Shown here: positions 61,147-64,000 of the stretch, in pieces
Position numbering within the stretch: the first letter of the stretch is position 1
Layout of the letters: each line of letters opens with the position of its first letter
Source: Paulownia fortunei
Taxonomy: Eukaryota > Streptophyta > Magnoliopsida > Lamiales > Paulowniaceae
Direction of reading: 5' to 3'
Assembly: GCA_019321725.1 (NCBI GenBank)
Contig: CM033119.1
Location: 868,001 to 932,000, forward strand
Length of the DNA: 64,000 nucleotides
Translations under genes and position numbers: made by a program
The notes under the pieces: model-generated
What the model was told of the DNA's origin: nothing
Database searches by the model: none
The model's input: the letters and a program-made list of their open reading frames with translations, nothing else

Positions 61147-63574
61147 ATGGAGAAAAATGAGAGCAAAATCCTTATATTTGGAGGGACAGGATACATTGGA
61201 AGTTACATGGTGAAGGCAAGCATCAAATTAGGCCATCCCACTTATGTCTTCTCAAGGCCTAACTCCAACAAGACTGAAATGCTCAATGAGCTCCAATCCA
61301 TGGGAGCCATTATACTCAAAGTATGAACTCTGTTTCCCTCCTCTTAATTTAGCCTAGCTAGCACCTGTTTTTTACACTAGTACTTATATGCGAGCTCCTG
61401 TTATTTTAATTTCTTGTTGCAAAGTTGTTAATCTACTTTAATATGTTTGTAGGGAAGAGTCGACGAGCATGACAAGCTTGTCTCAGTGCTTAGGGAAGTT
61501 GATGTGGTGATCTCTACATTGCCATATCCTCAAGTTCTTGACCAGCTCAAAATCTTGGAGGCCATCAAGGTTGCTGGTAATATTAAGGTAATTTTGCATA
61601 TTCACTGAAGAAGAGGGAGGGAAGAGGAGGAAAAGAACAAAGATTATAGCATGTGAAACTCAGGAAAGAATTTCACTTTTGTTCTTTTTTATGATATTAA
61701 GCTAGCAAGAACTGATAATCCAGTTCGATTTCACATGTTTTAGGAATGTATAATTATTAAAAGATTCTTTCTAAAAGAGTTGGGTAAAAGGTTAGCTTTT
61801 CCCAAGAAGGCCAAAATATTTTGTTGGTTCTATGATCCGAATGGCTTCTTATCTAACCCAAACTTTATGTTGCTGCTGCTGCTGATGAAAAACAAACACA
61901 CACACCCCATGTTTGTGTGTGTGTATAACTTGATCTAAAAATTATTTTCTGGAAAGTTTAACTTTGTATGCGCATGGCATGGGTCTGCATATTGTGTACG
62001 GTTGAAATTATCACATGCCTTTGTGTTTCATATGTTATTTACATAAAGGACCCGCTTGCACTTTTTTTTTTAAGTTATATTTTTAATATCACATCCGTTT
62101 TCACCAATGTCTTTAAAATTAGATCGAATCTAATTGAGAATTGATGGTAAATCTGATCCAACTATAGGCAAAAGATATATAATCCACTTAAAACCAGTCA
62201 GATCGGGAAAAAAAACCAATCAAAATCATTTTTTTTTATTTTTTATTTTTTTTTATTTTAAAAATTTTAAACTTGATATTTGATTATATTTATATAATTA
62301 TTTGAATTTTAAATTTTATTATATTTTTTTTAATTAATTATTTATTTATGTTATTTTATACATAACTTTTACTCTATTACATTATCATTTTAATATAATA
62401 TAATAAAAAATACAGTTAATTTTCATAGACTGTTGAACCAACCGATTGAACTGTTAATCGACAACAAGCTCAGTCCGATTATGAAAATGCGGTGTTTCAC
62501 TGTACTAATAGTTGAATGGCCACCTTACTTAAAATCCTGAATTATTATCATTTTTTTAAATATTCCTAACATTGACGTATGGTGCCATTCTTAGAGATTT
62601 CTGCCATCGGATTTTGGGGTTGAAGAGGACAGGGTGAGCGTATTGCCCCCCTTCCAAGCATTTCTCGAGAAGAAGAAGAAAATCAGACGTGCCATAGAAG
62701 CAGCAAATATCCCTTACACTTTTGTGTCTGCAAATTGCTTTGGTGCTTACTTTGTGAACTATTTGCTCCGCCCTTTTGAGCAAAAACAAGAGATCACCGT
62801 TTATGGAAGTGGTGAAGCCAAGGGTACAAACTTCAACCATTTCTATCTCACATTTTTTCAGTTAACTCTTAGTTCTCGTTACAGTTTTGCTTGCTTTGGT
62901 TCTGTATCAGCTGTGCTGAATTATGAAGAAGACGTCGGCATTTTCACTATCAAAGTGGCAACTGATCCAAGAGCATGCAACCGCGTTGTGATATACAGGC
63001 CAGCAGCCAACATTATATCACAGCTTGAGTTGATTTCTTTGTGGGAGAAGAAAAGAGGGAGAACTTTTGACAAGGTTCACGTCCCAGAAGAAGAAATTGT
63101 GACACTTTCAGAAAGTAAGTGTGCTTCTGTTGAGATATCCTACATATATTCAGGCCCTTTTTATGATCTGGATGCAATAGATGGCTTAAAGCCTTAAATT
63201 GCATGCTTTTTAAAACTGAAAATGAGAGTCTTGAGTTTGAGAAGTAGAACCAAAACGAGAGATCCAATTATAGTGAATATTTATTGTGTATCAGAGAGAG
63301 ACACAAAGGGAGTCAGACAGAGTGTACCTTCAAATAATTTAGACAGTGTAAACTGACCGCTTGATTTAGTGCAGCTCTGCCAGATCCTCAAAATATACCA
63401 ATTTCCATCCTTCACAGTGTCTTCGTAAAAGGCGTGACAACGAACTTTGATATTGGGGAGGACGAAGTTGAGGCTTCAGCACTATATCCAGACTTGAAAT
63501 TGACTACAGTTGATGAGCTCCTTGACATTTTCCTGTACAATCCGCCGAAGCCTGCTTATGCAGCATTTGAATAA
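61147..63574 (+). CDS. Eugenol/isoeugenol-synthase-like NADPH reductase (PIP family)
   Basis: Five exons, 61147-61320, 61453-61587, 62595-62823, 62911-63114 and 63375-63574, encode 313 residues; introns are GT-AG and phases agree. The first ATG in frame is used. The N terminus has the NADPH-binding GGTGYIG at 12-18, then RPNSNKTE for the cofactor phosphate. [13 protein letters not shown] begins near 105, followed by the lysine-rich [11 protein letters not shown], where the catalytic Lys (about 130) of the family sits, and [15 protein letters not shown]. The C terminus ends YAAF plus Glu. This family (with pinoresinol-lariciresinol and isoflavone reductases) reduces phenylpropanoids; closest remembered matches are eugenol synthases, which convert coniferyl acetate to eugenol in the cytosol. 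The exact substrate cannot be read from sequence. Intron 3 is 87 bases, in frame and without a stop, so its retention would insert 29 residues. Confidence 0.88.
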
Positions 63575-64000
63575 ATTTTCTAGAAAGCTGGCTGTGATTG
63601 CTCACCATTTTATATGCTAATGGGATGATGGTGCCAAGATTGGCCAAGGATTCATGTTTTTTTATGCACCGTTACTGTAACGATTCTATGCAGAATGTTT
63701 GTTCTCAGAACCAATATCATCAAGCGTTATTCATGAGTATCACATATGAAATCTGCAGTGTAGTTGCAAAGACAATTTCATGCTTATTGGAACATAAATA
63801 TATGCTGCAAATGCAGTTCGCAATATTAAAGGAACATATACATAGGTGATGTACATAGATAAAACTTGCAGAGAAAATTAACTTATAATATTAACTTAGA
63901 AAAATAGGAAGCATGACTGGATACTTCGAATGATGCAAAACCCAATGACTTCCTTAAAAGTTACCTCTTTTCTTCATCTTGTTCTTCCATCCTCCATGAG
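63575..64000. other. 3' flank of the reductase gene to window end
   Basis: No supported gene. The region should hold the reductase 3' untranslated region. The last 40 bases are purine-rich on the minus strand and could be the edge of another gene, but too little is visible. Confidence 0.4.

Noticed and set aside
62556..62840. Minus-strand open frame over reductase exon 3
   Set aside because: It is the antisense shadow of a conserved exon.
1..64000. tRNA, rRNA genes or CRISPR arrays
   Set aside because: No cloverleaf with A and B boxes, no rRNA-like block and no regularly spaced repeats were seen by eye. A covariance-model scan would be needed to exclude small RNAs.

Overview
The window is nuclear DNA of a flowering plant. 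It is AT-rich, has GT-AG introns, genes with plastid transit peptides, plant receptor kinases and a plant-type Ty3/gypsy element. The protein set points to a core eudicot; I cannot name the species from sequence alone. Orthologue names rest on remembered family sequences, not on a search.

Layout from left to right: a MAT1-like CDK-activating-kinase subunit (1325-3992, minus); an alpha-1,4-fucosyltransferase of the FUT13 type (5382-7920, plus); a MUSTANG-type domesticated Mutator transposase (9231-11093, minus); TIC40 of the chloroplast inner envelope (12554-21358, plus, 14 exons including an 18-nt microexon); about 8 kb of AT-rich intergenic DNA with a clear MITE (27691-28032); a CEPR2-like leucine-rich-repeat receptor kinase (29426-32972, plus); a CCR4-like CRINKLY4-related receptor kinase with a frame break near its N terminus (35979-38323, plus); plastid adenylate kinase AMK2 (39641-43848, minus, 7 exons); an inhibitor-3 type regulator of protein phosphatase 1 (45351-45725, plus); a decayed Tat-type Ty3/gypsy retrotransposon (51328-59179, minus); and an NADPH-dependent (iso)eugenol-synthase-like reductase (61147-63574, plus). 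All spliced models were built by hand: acceptor and donor dinucleotides, phase and protein homology agree at every junction listed.

The genes are ordinary single plant loci, not an operon-like system. Three pairs are divergent and may share intergenic promoters (MAT1/FUT13, MUSTANG/TIC40, AMK2/INH3), and CCR4/AMK2 are convergent. The CCR4-AMK2 neighbourhood matches Arabidopsis At5g47850/At5g47840. CEPR2 and FUT13 both have Arabidopsis orthologues in the At1g72 region, so ancestral synteny is partly retained.

The most unusual structure is at 49676-60874. A 1.65-kb non-coding segment occurs once on each side of a retrotransposon that has a 5' LTR but no 3' LTR. The outer edge of that LTR coincides with an empty-looking copy of its own insertion site at the left segment. 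This is what would result if a haplotype without the insertion and one with it were joined end to end, either by unequal exchange or by an assembly error. Two single-copy genes (MUSTANG C terminus, CCR4 N terminus) carry one-base frame breaks that look like homopolymer or sequencing indels, or recent damage. I did not find evidence for a wholly new biological system.
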